Positions 12,501 through 23,710 of a stretch of 64,000 nucleotides of DNA are shown piece by piece. Origin of the DNA: Heterobasidion occidentale (Eukaryota > Basidiomycota > Agaricomycetes > Russulales > Bondarzewiaceae); NCBI GenBank assembly GCA_039111635.1, contig JBCAQO010000006.1, positions 558,001 to 622,000 on the forward strand, read 5' to 3'. The position numbers and the translations under genes are program-made. Position 1 is the stretch's first letter; every line of letters begins with the position of its first letter. The notes beneath the pieces are model-generated. The model was not told the DNA's origin. It was given only the letters and a program-made list of their open reading frames with translations, and ran no database searches.

Positions 12501-12609
12501 TTCCATGAGCCACAGTGGGCGATTTTAGAAGGTTGGAAGGTACATTGGTGAAGGACCAAGAAGTGTCGTCGGGAGAGACACCATCGCGCAGGGTGAAGCG
12601 GGGTGCCAT
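6544..12609 (-). CDS. RNA-dependent RNA polymerase fused to UPF1-like SF1 helicase
   Basis: One continuous spliced reading path of roughly 1,650 residues. The N-terminal part is a eukaryotic cellular RdRP of the RNA-silencing type (QDE-1/Rdp1): FYGHSNSQL, then FLRRANDDKELDDRLYAMGDF, FSDGCGLISGR, VVDHPQLAHLVDCVVFP and the catalytic SGGDLDGDEYFVCWDP (near 10,820-10,910). The C-terminal part (about 8,370-6,544) is an SF1B helicase: Walker A GPPGTGKT split by an intron at 7991-8040, motif II LIDEASQ near 7,490, QYRFPEDLAHFPS near 7,190, SFQGRESDIIIFSTVR and LNVAWTRAR near 6,680-6,790. No stop or promoter-like gap separates the halves; exons at 9,800-8,380 bridge them. The RdRP starts late: the ATG at 12609 lies shortly before the conserved core, so the usual N-terminal extension is missing. 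The start could instead be the in-frame ATG at 12696, but that would overlap the neighbouring divergent gene. The likely role is dsRNA synthesis for small-RNA silencing with built-in RNA unwinding. Confidence 0.88.
10836..10890 (-). other. Intron splitting the RdRP catalytic DLDGD motif
   Basis: A 55-nt GT-AG intron (GTTAGT ... GTAG) interrupts the glycine codon in DLD|G|DEYF. Joining the flanks restores DLDGDEYFVCWDP, the metal-binding signature of cellular RdRPs. Confidence 0.85.
11706..11721 (-). other. 16-nt microexon in RdRP gene, followed by GC-AG intron
   Basis: The 16-nt exon ATATCGAGGATACAAG joins CVFQI to GVVMLHPDL as QIR-YRGYK-GVV, matching the conserved RdRP block QIR..GYKGV. Its donor is AAG|GCGACT, a GC donor, and the upstream acceptor is TCTAG. 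Skipping the exon would lose the frame. Confidence 0.65.
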
Positions 12610-12734
12610 CAAGAGGGTAACAAGCGGTACAGCAGAGATGGGAGATAGATGGAGGATAGAAGATGCGCAGCTCCCAATATAAGCAAGGCCTAACAAAGAG
12701 AAGAAGAGCGCTCATACCGGTCACCCACTTGCAC
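12610..12734. promoter_or_regulatory. Compact divergent promoter between RdRP-helicase and AAA ATPase
   Basis: Only 125 bp separate the minus-strand ATG at 12609 and the plus-strand ATG at 12735, so both genes must share promoter DNA. I see no clear TATA box. Confidence 0.55.
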
Positions 12735-13283
12735 ATGATGAGCTCTGCAGACTCCTTAAACGTCGCAGCGATTTACATTGTTGGTCCATCCTCTACGGGG
12801 AAAACCACCCTGTGCAATGCACTCGCAACACGCCTTGGGCTGTCCAAGGCGGTTCACATAACCGAAGTTGCACGGACGGTGATGCGGAAGCGCGGATTTA
12901 CGCGGGACGACGTTGGGAGACTGGAGATGCAGAGAGCCATCATGGATGCACAGCTGGAGCAAGACATACGTGCTCGCCGTGCTGCGATTGTCCCAGGAGG
13001 GCGAGGCATTGTGCTGAGCGATAGATCAGCTGTGGACGCCGTCGTTTACGCTGCGCTCGACGGCGCTGACTCCGACTCGCGGACTTTGATCTCTTCGCCG
13101 AATTTCCAAGCCGTCTTGCCTCTATACCGGCGCTCGCTTTTTGTGCTTCTCCATCCCATCTCTGAATGGATGGTAGATGATGGAGTGAGAAGCTTGGAAG
13201 ATGGCCAAAAATGCTTGCGTATTTTCCGAAATCTTTTGGCAGAACTAGGGATCAGGTATTTGGAGCTAGGGGAGAGCTGTTGA
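12735..13283 (+). CDS. Small P-loop ATPase, AAA_28/NadR-kinase-like
   Basis: An apparently intronless 182-residue protein. The Walker A motif is IVGPSSTGKTTL at about residues 15-26, followed by a switch-like TEVARTVMRKRGFTRDD block, and VLSDRSAVDAVVYA, which has the D-R-S pattern of the NadR/Ttd14-type AAA_28 domain in which the phosphate donor site and lid face a small-molecule substrate. The start at 12735 (MMSSADSLN) was chosen because it puts the P-loop near the N-terminus; an in-frame ATG at 12663 would add 24 basic residues and overlap the promoter. The substrate is unknown: family members are annotated as nucleotide or nicotinamide-riboside kinase-like ATPases, but nothing here identifies the reaction. 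Confidence 0.75.
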   Translation: MMSSADSLNVAAIYIVGPSSTGKTTLCNALATRLGLSKAVHITEVARTVMRKRGFTRDDVGRLEMQRAIMDAQLEQDIRARRAAIVPGGRGIVLSDRSAVDAVVYAALDGADSDSRTLISSPNFQAVLPLYRRSLFVLLHPISEWMVDDGVRSLEDGQKCLRIFRNLLAELGIRYLELGESC

Positions 13284-13656
13284 TGGATAGAGGAAAGAGT
13301 AGCTGTTGTACGAAGATTTGTAGCATACTAGACGAGAACACGAAACTCAGCATATCATGTGTAGACTTGTTCCGAGTTCATAGCCTTTCTTGCCAAAGCA
13401 TAACGAACAACCATCTCGTCTCATCTCTCTGGGAGGAACTTGTGTCAATTTAAACAGATCAAACAGTAGCGCGATATCAGGGCAATATCGATCTGCTTGA
13501 TGCAACCGCGAAGACAAAGAAAAGGTATCTGTACAGAGAGAAACAGTTCTCGTGGCTTGTGTACACTACAAAAATATGTAAGATAAATACAATATGCTGA
13601 CAAAACAAAAGAGAGAAAATAGACTGAATACAACGCTGTGTCGCCTCCTGATGGAC
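13284..13656. other. Intergenic gap, convergent 3' ends
   Basis: About 370 bp between the converging ATPase and metal-transporter genes. It holds the 3' UTRs; I see no coding signal. Confidence 0.6.
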
Positions 13657-15360
13657 TCAATGATCATGATCATGCTCCGAATGGCTGACTGGCCTGAATT
13701 TGATGTTGACCTCTGCGATCTCCTTCTTCACCTTTCTCAATGCGCCGACGATCGTCTCCTCGAGCTTCGTCGTCTCTTCCACGCTCAGCGAACCAGGCAC
13801 TTCTGCAGCGAGATCAACGAATAGCATCGCGCCAGTGCGCTTAGCGCGAACATGATGTACTTTGAGGAGAGTCGGGGAGGGAGAGGTGGCAGAGTCTGAG
13901 ATGATGGTATCGAGGACTCGAGTTATTGATCGCATCGTTGAGGGGGATGCACTGGCATCAGTAAGCTCTCTGAACGCGCCACCCATGATCGAAGCCCCTT
14001 GGCTCAGAATGACGATAGATACCAAAAATCCTAGCAAAATATTGAATGAGGACCAAGACCAGGTGAGGAAACTATGAAGACACCAACCTCCAATGGGATC
14101 CAGAGGCAAAGCCGGGAACCAGCTGCTCCCCATGATCGCGACCAACGCCACCAAACTCGAGTACGCGTCGCTCCGGTGATGGTACGCGTTTGCAAGCAGG
14201 ACGGGGCTGCTCTCCTGGTCCGCGACCTTCTTCGTGATCCTGAACAGCCACTCTTTGCCCACCACGCTCGCCGCCGCGAACCAAGCGGCGTTTGGGTCCA
14301 ATACATGCGCGTGCACATGGTCATGGCCGACGACGGAGCCGATCGCAGGAATGTTGTGTGCGACAGATGTGAGGTTCTCGATGGCCGAGTGGAGGGGGCC
14401 GTCAGGGAGGTTTACGGCTGTGTGGGCGAGAGCTTCCAGTAGGAGGGACAATGAATGGAATCCGATGCCGAGAGCACCGCCGACGAGGAGCAGCGCGACA
14501 ATCGCAGTGCCAACGGTCTCAAACTTCGCGAAGCCGTAAGGGTAGCGGGCACTGGGCGGGCGGCGAGAAAGACGCCATGAGAAGAGGACGACGAAGTCCC
14601 CGAGAAGGTCTGAACCGAATATAATCATGAGTATTCGATGTTCGACAGGGTACACGTGTCAGACACTGCACATGTCCAGACGGGAGGTGTTCAGACGACG
14701 AAACTCACCGCTGAGCGAATGTCCAGCGTCCGCGAGCAACGCAGCCGAGTTCATGTACCATCCCGCAGCCCCCTTCGCGCTCGTCAACAAGACGTTCGCA
14801 CCAAGCCCAATCAACGTTATCCTGCTCCCTCTATCAGCTGCCCACATGGAACACAGTCGCAGATTAGCATCGGTACCGAAACATGGTATAAAATGGTGCG
14901 CACCGACGCCCTTCTGCAACGCCTCCATGACCTCCCCACCATGTGCATGGCCGTCGTCCTCCCCATGTGAATGACTGTGCCCAAAGATTCCATGCGAATG
15001 CGAATGCGAATGATCATGTTCGTGTCCGTGTTCCTGTGCGGCCCTCACGTGTCCCTTTTCCCCACTCTTCGTCGAATGCTCTCGTCGGGCCTCGACCGCC
15101 TTAGAATCACACATACCGAATCTTTTCGCTAGCGGCGAGAAAAACAACGACGACGTGGAAGTGAGCAAGGTGCTTGATGAAATTGACGAGGTGATTCGGC
15201 AGATTCTCGCCCTGGATCCGAGCTGGCGACTAAATAGCACGAAGTTGACACGGTGACACGTAGTAGCGGCGCGCCTGCGATTTTCGCATTGAATGGCTAG
15301 AGCGAACAAGGGGGTCGATACTGCTGCGGTTGTCACCCGCCTGATCCTGAGGCCAAGCAT
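13657..15360 (-). CDS. Cation diffusion facilitator, mitochondrial Mmt1/SLC30A9 type
   Basis: A metal/H+ exchanger of the CDF family. The N-terminus (from ATG 15360) is rich in Arg and Ser, consistent with mitochondrial import, and is followed by a His/Asp-rich metal-binding stretch (HEHDHSHSHSHG and HSHSHGEDDGHAHGG). The first transmembrane region reads LIGLGANVLLTSAKGAAGW, and the metal site helix has NSAALLADAGHSLSD. After an intron comes DLLGDFVVLFSWRLSRRPPSA, then the second metal-site helix NAYHHRSDAYSSLVAL, whose HHRSDA signature points to the Mmt1/Mmt2/SLC30A9 branch rather than vacuolar Zrc1. The C-terminal domain (after about 13,960) ends in HSEHDHDH. Three introns are clear: one after LQKG, one after GHSLS, and one after LDPIGG near 14,030-14,090. 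Yeast relatives act in mitochondrial iron homeostasis; zinc or manganese cannot be excluded. Confidence 0.85.
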
Positions 15361-15945
15361 GAAAGTTTTCAGTCGCAGCCGTCCCCGCAGCAGCGAACAG
15401 CTTCCAGCCTAAACGCAGCCGTGTATATATCCAACCGGGAGGGTCCAACGCCAACCTGGGAAGGCAGCCTCGGTGCCGCTGCACATGCCGGATGACGTTC
15501 TCACCCGCAGCATGCACATTACACGTCGCATCGAATCGCATCGCTTGGATTCGAAATATTCAAAGGTAGGACAGTGCGTACAGATGGGAATAGATGAATG
15601 AGAGACGACGATGCGATCATAGACAACAAGCACCACGACATGTAATACCGGGATTAGCTAAAGGACGGGACAGTATAGGTGGGATCATTAAATAGAGAGT
15701 GTGTGCCATAGAGACCAGACGAGGGAAAATACAACGAAGGAGATGGAGAGCGTAGATGTACGTCCGGAGGAGAGCAAGGAAGATGCGACGAAAATGGGGA
15801 AGGACTGAACAGGGCAGGATTAGATATTAAGACATGCAGAGGTTCAAATGCGCTGCAAGAAATTTTGAAAGATCGTCAGTTCGACGTCATGCACAGGAGA
15901 AAAAGAAAAGGTGAACACACACAGAGGAGACATCAATCTACAACG
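15361..15945. other. Intergenic gap upstream of CDF gene
   Basis: About 585 bp between the CDF start and the ARF-GEF stop, with the CDF promoter and the ARF-GEF 3' UTR. Open frames here are short and show no family resemblance. Confidence 0.55.
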
Positions 15946-18900
15946 CTATGACACAGCGACCTGTGACCGCAAATACAACTGTGATCCGTCTTCACGGACC
16001 TCATCCGCACCAGCACCGACCCTCTCCAGTGCAAGCGCAACCAAGCTATTTTGCGTGCACACCATCTCCAACTCTTTACCAGACCACAACCTCGCCACAT
16101 TCTCGATCTGGACCTCCTGCTCCATCACCTCGTCTGGCGGTGGCGATGCCGCCAACAGCATGTCCAGTTGTTGCTGTTCGACCATGCCCGGGCCGGATCG
16201 GTGATAGATCTGGCTCCGCGATTTGGAGCGAACGTGCGAAGACCCGCCCTCTAGTCGACTGCGCCGTGGTGAAAGCGCAGCGGCCGGCTGTGCCGACCCA
16301 TTCCCGTTCTGATTTACAGCAAGTTGACTGCTAGAACCTGGGGCGGACAGAGGTGCGGGTGACGCCGATAGTGACCGCACGGCCTTATCCCACTCGCTGT
16401 CCTCGTACGAGATGAGCGTCTCCTGCAGTACTCTAAACGCGATTTCCTCCGCTGCTCTCCGGAATCGGCTGGGTGGTGGCTCTTGCGCTGCGTTCGCGTT
16501 GGCTAGATCAGCGTAATGCTTCAGGTTCGCCGTCCAGTTGTGTCTGAGGACGGGATCATCTACGCTGAACATGTACTTTTTCTTCTGCTGTGCGTGATTC
16601 AGAAACGCGACCTGGAAAGTATTGCGCATGAAACTCCGCTCGACAACGATGGGGCTGCTGAGCGAGAGGCCAGAGTACAAGAGGGCGGCCTGGCCTGAGC
16701 GGGAGAAGGAGATGGTTTTGAGCCCGAGGGAGGTACCAGTGATGCGGAAGGAGGCCTCGGCGGAGCGAGTGAAGGTCAGAATGGGAGGGTCAAAAATGAG
16801 GTCTTGTCCATGTAGGACGATGGTGAGATTGGGATCAGGTTGAGGAATGCGGAGGATGATGGGCTCGGATTGCATCCGGTAAGTAAGTCGAGGCGGAACA
16901 GGGCGTTTGAGGGTGATCGTGAAGTCGGGAGTAGTTGTTGTGGCCGAATTCCGTGCTTGTGACAGAGGCTCGCGCCGGATAGAAGTGTACATCTTGTCTA
17001 GGAGGGCGTCGGAGACGAGACACCGTGGGTCGTACCGTCTAAATGCGTCGATGAAGTCACGGTTAGTAACATTTCGCTTCAAGGGTCCTAGAGGTCCTGG
17101 CTCTTGGATAATACCGCCGTGAAGGACTTCATTGAGCTGAACCAGAGCACGAGCGACTCGGACGGCCAAGTCCTTGTCGTACGCCACGATCCCTGCGTTG
17201 GCCTCGTACCACCTGCTCGCAAACGCGTCCACCATGTAGTCCATGGGATTCGAATGCGACGACCTCGACGAAGCAGGGATGTGCAGGGACTGAAGGAACA
17301 CGCGAAGTGCTCTGTCGAGTCGGATGCCAGAAAATCCAAAGCCGTCGATGTAGGCTTTCAAGACCACCTTGGACGTTCGGCGCGACAGGTAATTTCCCAA
17401 CCTGGCCCGATCTAGATCCAAGGTCTTGAACAGCACCCGTCCGAGCACGACTGCATCGTCCCTGGTTCCCGTCTTCTCGAAGAAGGTCGAGATGGCATGA
17501 TCTGGCTCCTTTGTGAACTGCACGGCGAAAGTGCGGATGAGGGGGTGGCGATTGGCTATAGATGTGCTGTACGCCTTCGTCTGTGGATCATCCCGATCGG
17601 CCGTGAAGCGCAGCTGACGGAGCTGCACCACGCTCTTGACCATGAACTTGCGATCTAGAGGCGATGGCTTCGTGGAATCCAACAGCGAATCTTGGTCTAG
17701 CAAGACGGGCTTCGCGATGACCAAGATGTCGTTGAACAAGAACAGGAACCTGTCCTTGACCGTGTTTGAGTTTGCCACTTGAAGAACAGCAGACGACCAA
17801 ACAAGCTGCCGCGGCGGATCGTCGATCAAAGAAGCCTCCGAAGAGCCCTTCGAACCTCGATTGAGCATCTCGTCCAGTCGCTCGAGCACAACAGAACTTT
17901 GCGATTGGACCATGACGGCCGGCGAGCGGTCTGACGACAGTGTGGATGTAGACGACCGGATCGGATATTCGTCCAGAGACGACATGGGATCAGGCGTTGT
18001 TGAAGTAAGGTCGGGAGGTGATGGTAATGGAAGGGTAGGGTCATCGTGACGTGAAGGATACAACGCGTACTGTGCTTCTCCATTCGGCGAATTTGCACTC
18101 GGTATGTCGACGGGATCTTTTGGCGTCTCCATAGCAGGCAAAGTGTCTGCTTGAGCAATAGAAGCGTCTCTCACCGTGGACTCCCTGCCATCCTTCACAG
18201 ACCCTCTGCCCAATAGGGTGCTCCCACTGGTGCTCGTGGGCGTCTTCGAGATATCCTCCCAGTCCGCCATGATCTCGTTCTCCTTTCGCCCCTTGAGGAG
18301 ATCTGATAGTGACGGCTTCTTGCTCGCGGGTTTCGACCGAGGGTCCACTATAGGAGGCGAGATCTGGAGGCTCGGGTATGACGGCTGTGACGATTGTGAA
18401 GAGAAGATCTTCTTGGCCGTCAGCCACTTCTTGACACCCTCCCGGTTCGTGGGCAGCTTGCCATTGAGCCATCCGGTCCCGTTGGTCGGGGAAGGAGAGA
18501 TGTTGTAATACTCCGGATGCGACGAGGTAGACGGAGCGCTCGAGAGGGGTTGTGGCGAGTTGAATGCGCTGAACTTTGGAAGGAGACGGGAATCAGACGC
18601 CTGATGCGACAGTTTCCGATCGCGGTGAATTTCCGGGGAGGCCTGTGGTGTCTGCGAGGACGTGGAACTGAGCGGAGATATGTCCTCGCTGTTAGGGCGA
18701 AAATGATGTCGGGTGATGAAGCATTGAAGGGTTGCCCCGCTGAACGCTTCATCTGCTCCTCCAACTTCTTCATACCAGGGAACGGGAAGAGCTTTGCGTC
18801 GTTGTACTTGTGCATATGCTCTGTCGAAGGTGGAGGTACAGGCGACACTGCTCCAGGAGAGCTCGGAAACAGTGATGCCAACACATCTGCAGTAGGAAAA

Positions 18901-21125
18901 TGAATGTTAACTGAGCTTTTGCGGATAGTAAGAACAAAAAAGCGACCTTTGTCTGCCTTCGAGCTGCTCGTAAGGCTCGCCCCACTTTCGCGACTGACAC
19001 TCGAGTCTGTGTTGGGATTCCGCTCACGAATGCTGTTCGTTCGTGATCGCCTCCCACCATTCGACCCCGTCCTCACAAAGGCATTCTTGACCTTGTCCCA
19101 CTTGCTGATCGTCCCCCCCTCTCCATTCTTCTTTCCCGAGTTATCAGGGGCGATTACTCGGTCATCCCAATCAACGTATTCGCTGTTCGCCGACGACAGC
19201 TCTGGGTGCACGGGCGTTGCTACTGACAGCCGTGCAGGGTAAACACGGAAAGATGAATCGTTGCTGGGATGCACCTGCATGGGGACGGCAGAGAAGGGCG
19301 ATGGAGGCTCGTCGAGCACGGCAGGCTCCGGAGAAGTCTCATGTTCTTGAACAGCATCCTGAGACCGGGAAAACAGGGGTTGGGAGAGGGCTTCATCCTC
19401 CTCGTCGAAATCCGGTTCAGCTGACCCAGTGTCGACTGGAACAGGAACCACCGGTCCCTCGTCGTCGAACTCGTCGTCGTCATTGATAGGTATTCGACGA
19501 GAGTCTGGAACTAGGATAGTGGAAAGCAAGTCAACATAACGCTCTGCATGAGGAAAATTTGATGTACCGGGATCTGCGACCCAGCTGATCTCTCGCTCGT
19601 ACCCATCGTTCCACGGCGACTGTTGAGACACGTCCCCATTCATCTGGAACAGGACCTCCTCCTCGTCTTCGACGCCAGATTTCTCCTTGAGCGGAGTAGC
19701 GAAAGGACTTGACGGGAACATTTCGTTTTGACGATCCGATGCATCTGATAAGTACACAGGCACCCCGATACCTGGAGAGTCGGACAAAGTACTCGACGGC
19801 GCGTCGGAGGCATGAGGCTTACGACCATCGCCCCCACGGGTGGGAGTCTTCGGGAGGCTAGAGAATGGCGGCCGCGGCGGCGACAGTCGCTCGGGCATAT
19901 CGTCCTCCTCGACCACAACACCCCGCCGCTCCATTGCCGTCTCGTATTCGTACGACGTGTTGGGCGAACCCAGGAGCTTCGCGAGCGTGTCCTCCCTACT
20001 CCGCTCTATGCTCGAACTCCGCGCATTAGGCGTTGGACTTCGTGCCCCAGAGGGGGGGCGCGGGGGATCGGGCAGACCGTCGAGGGATAGGGGTAACGAC
20101 GAGGAGGGGACGATCGGCGTGTTCGGTGTGGTGGTCGAGGACAGCTCCCGATCATCCACCACAGCGGGGCGGTTTGTCGAGCCCCGCCTCGACCGTCGCT
20201 TGCGCTTCGGCGGGGGGGCCACCGGCACCTCTTCGCCTCCGCTCGTCTGTGCCTCGTCTGCCTCCCTCAGGCGCTCGCCGAGCCTTCGCATCATCGCTCT
20301 CCGCGCGTCCGCCCGCTCACCCCCCGCGACGGTGTTATTCCGGCCCAACTTACCCTGAGCGGGCATGTGCATCGCCGCCATGGGGTCATACGCTTCAGCC
20401 GTGAGCTGCTGCAGCGCTATCAGCCGCGCTGCTGCACTGTTCGACCGGAACAAGCCTCGCTGCAGGGCCTCGCGTTGGATGTCCTGCAGCGTGGGGAGCA
20501 TCGGAGTCGGCGGGGATGTGCCGGGGTACATCATCCCTGGTTCCGGTGATGCGAACATCCGTTGTTGGAGAAGGGCGAAGTGAGACGGAATGGGGGACAT
20601 AAGCGGAGGCGAGGTAAACCCGTTGAATTGAGTGAGGGGAGGGTTCGGGTCCTCATCCGGAGACGAGTCGTTAGCGGTGGAGGGATTTGGAATGGGAGAC
20701 TGCAAGGCCCGCGTCTTGTTCTTGAAATCTTTCGAGCCTCTGCCCCTCGAACGCGACCTCGAACGGCGTTTGGTCTTCGGTGTCGGCTCCTCAAACGGCA
20801 AGGGAGTCTGCGGCGGAGACGTGACCGCGCCCTCTTCCTCTGTCTTCCCGTCCTCCGCTTTGGCCTCGCTCCCCTCCTTCTCCGCCTCATATTCCAGGTT
20901 CTCTTCCTCCTGTCTGTCTATAACGGCGCCTACATCGGACATAGGTGGGCTGTCGTCGTCAAGCTTGCTCTCCTCTACTTTTTCGACTTGGGACCTCTCT
21001 CCCTCGCTGACGGCGCCGGCGTGCATGGGGGGTCTCCGCCCATCGACGGTGCGTGGTAGGGATGCAGCGCGCTTGAGCTTTGCGACGGCGACGGCGCGCT
21101 GTTCTGCGGCCGATGGCTGCTCCAT
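15946..21125 (-). CDS. Sec7-domain ARF guanine nucleotide exchange factor with PH domains
   Basis: A protein of about 1,680 residues. The first half (21125 to about 18,700) is a long disordered Ser/Pro/Arg-rich region with RRSRSRSRGRG and many acidic patches. The second half holds a first PH domain (LVWSSAVLQVANSNTVKDRF ... LFNDILVIAKP, about 17,720-17,800), a Sec7 domain (LDRARLGNYLSRRTSKVVLK through VRVARALVQLNEVLHGG and FIDAFRRYDPRCLVSDALL, about 17,430-17,000), and a C-terminal PH-like region (FQVAFLNHAQQKKKYMF). This order matches the Syt1/IQSEC-like fungal GEFs that activate ARF GTPases on Golgi or plasma membranes. The Sec7 loop that usually holds the catalytic glutamate reads IPASSRSSHSNPMDYM with no Glu. 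An intron at about 18,890-18,950 joins SSKADK to DVLASLF. Near 18,690-18,700 the frame shifts by one base: SSPDIIFA must continue as PNSEDISPLSS. Confidence 0.8.
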
Positions 21126-22440
21126 GGGTGTCGCCCGAGAGCTAGTGTTGAGTTTTGCGAGCGCACGACGTGATTGTGATGAAAGAGATCAAGGGGATGT
21201 GCTGTGCGGTTGTGCAAGGTTTTAAGTCAACGTGAAATGAAAGGAGCCGGTTGCTGGCACAGTTCATGAAAAATTTAGGTTGAGCGGGAGTGGTCGAAGC
21301 GGGGCGATTGTACAGATTGAGGCAATGCTCACCGGCGGCGGATGTTGGGAGGGACGGAAGAAGGGGCGACAAAGGGTGGCGGAGGCGAAGTTGAAGCAAA
21401 ATGTAGCCGCCTCAGTTGGGCAACACACCCGCACTGGCAGACCACGTGGCCCGGCCAGTTGCACGGAACACTCTCCTCTCCTCCTCCCCTCTCCCTCGAG
21501 GCCGTCCATCATATATATCTATATCTCCCCCTCACCCCGCTTTTTCTGCAGCCTGCAGCCATTTTTTCCGTCGGTCTCGTCGCACTCACGGATCCCCGCA
21601 TTTTTTTGCGCGAGGGCACTCCGCTGCCCCGTGCTCTTTTTCTTCTCTCGTTGCGTACATCGTGACGCCAGGGACGAGCGTCAGAGGTAATCTTCGAACA
21701 CTAATTTAGAAATAGCATCATGGCGAATTCATCTCAAGGCAACTTCACGTACAAGGAATGACTTTTGCAAACCACGGTCTTCGACTTCTGCGGCTCTCTG
21801 CCGAGATGCATGATTGCCCCACGCTCATCTCCCTTGAACGAGCCCTTGCGCGATGGCCACCTAATTTGATCACACACATCTGCTCTCGCCATACCGTTCT
21901 TTTCTCGCTTGCCGAAAGGAACGAGCCCGCAAGTCCTCGTTTCGTTTCCCTCGCGGAAGCCAGTCTTCAATCTGATGGTGAGTGGATGCGCTCTCATTCC
22001 CTTCAGGGTTCCCCACTAGTGCCGTTCCCAACAATCGACCCGGGCGTCGAAAAGCCGCGTGGTATCGATGAAGCCATCGTGCCCTGAACCGCTCGAGAAG
22101 GCGACCGAAGATCTTCCCCAAATCTACCCTTGTTCTTTTCTGGCCAGAAGAGGTCGTATGTACGTAGCTCATATTCCCCCTTGTATTCTTATATTTTGAG
22201 CTCTTGCTTATCTTCTCGCCATCGGCGCCGCACTCTCCCGTTCGAGATGAAGGGGTCACATGCGTCGCCCGTACCTCAATCATAGCTCTGCGCCATTGCA
22301 GCTGTGCGGCCTGCGTCAATCCCTTCGTCTCTACGTATGCATTCTCACGCTAGTACACAAGAGGGATTCGTGTGCCCATCGCAGTCCAACAGCTGGTCTC
22401 CGGTCAAATTCTAAATTGGTCCCTCACTTTGCGCATGCCC
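21126..22440. other. Long intergenic region upstream of ARF-GEF
   Basis: About 1.3 kb. It holds the ARF-GEF promoter, with an AT-rich TATATATCTATAT patch at about 21,511-21,523. A plus-strand open frame of 109 codons at 21758-22087 has an ATG but no domain or motif I recognise; I treat it as chance. Confidence 0.5.
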
Positions 22441-23710
22441 CTAAGCGCCCACTGCATCGCCATCTCCGTCCATCTCATTTTTCACGTTCTTCCAAGACGG
22501 CCTTTTGATATCGAATGCTTCGCTCACCCTAGCGTACGTAGTGCCTCCTAGCCTAGACACCGCCCTCAGCTTCGCAGGATCAATCTGCACGCCGTCTGGC
22601 TGCAACACCGCCTCGTGGACGTGGGCATACTTGATGCGACCCAAAACGACGGTGGTAGATGCTGCGGTACCGGAGGCGCCTTCGGGGTATAGGTCCTGCG
22701 ACGAAAACAGCTACAGCCGACATCAAGGTTCCTCAGTCCGTCCGCTGGCTTGCGTTGTTCAAAGTTCGAGGGCGCCCACGTACCTCGCATTCTAGGCTTA
22801 CGGCACTCTCCTGAACGCGAGGGGGCCGGACGCGCAGCTGCAGGTGATCAACCCGTCAACCTCGTTGCCGCAGCTCGCATCAGAAACACGGGCATACACT
22901 TGGCTCTTTGGTCAGTCCGGCCACCGTCCACTCGTCCACGTCCTCGGGCGCTTCGACCGACGTCGAGTTCGCCGCCTCGACGAAGGGCTCGCTGATGATG
23001 TTGACGACGAACTCTTTCGTCGCGAGGATGTTCTCCCGCGTGTCCTTCGGGCGCCGGGGGGAGAGGGAGAAGGACACGCTGACCATAGGTGGGTTGTGAG
23101 AAATCTAGTTCGGGTCCACATCGTTCAGCGTATGTGGGTCCCTCTTTGGTCGGAAGGGATCTACCATGGAGAAGTAGCTTGTTTATGGAACGGGGTAATT
23201 TCAGGTTCCCGCTGTTCAGTTTTGCGGTCGTGTGATCAGTGGGTCTACACACCTGAACGGCGCTAAGTTTGGAACGCCGGAGGGAGAGAGGGTAGATACG
23301 AATGCGATTGGACGCGGGACGATGGCACTTGTCAACATCCTGTACGCGTCCCTACGAATTCAAATGGGTTTCAGAACGTGCGTGTATGCGTGTGTGTGGG
23401 GACGCGGATCCTTCAATAAAATGGCAGCAGGCAGCGGAGGTGCTCACGATGGCAATGTGGTGTCCATATCCCATGACTTCCACCCCTGCTTCGTGCCCGC
23501 TTTCCACGCCTTCGTCAACGGCGTGTCATCCAGCAGCCCGCCCTGCGTCTTCCACGTCGGATTGGGAGGCTGTGTGACTTTGAACGGACGCGTTTCGTCG
23601 AACGGCGGGAGCGGCGAGGAATGCTTTGCGGCCTCCATAGATCGTAGACTCCTGCGTGTCACTGCAGAAGAGCGAATGAAGTGAGGGAGATTTGGCCGTG
23701 GGATGAACAT
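22441..23710 (-). CDS. Flavin-reductase-like (FMN-binding split barrel) protein
   Basis: A flavoprotein of the fungal flavin-reductase-like family, predicted to bind FMN and reduce flavin or act as a small oxidoreductase. The first exon (from ATG 23710) gives SLRSMEAAKHSSPLPPFD, then KVTQPPNPTWKTQGGLLD. A middle exon (about 23,086-22,910) has the family core MVSVSFSL, KDTRENILATKEFVVNIISE and PFVEAANSTSVEAPEDVDEW. The last exon has MGRIKYAHVHEAVLQPDGVQ, DPAKLRAVSRLGGTTYARVS and ends FDIKRPSWK plus an acidic tail, stopping at 22441. The ATG at 23710 may give a short targeting peptide; starting at the internal MEAAKH is also possible. It is divergent from the iron-type dehydrogenase with 500 bp between the starts. 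Confidence 0.82.

Noticed and set aside
18640..18850. An intron in the ARF-GEF to explain the frame change
   Set aside because: Donors at FPFPG|GTATG and CACAA|GTACA give the wrong phase or remove the conserved-looking GMKKLEEQMKR block, so a one-base indel is simpler.
21758..22087. 109-codon plus-strand frame upstream of the ARF-GEF
   Set aside because: No motif, no intron pattern, and it lies in promoter-type sequence.
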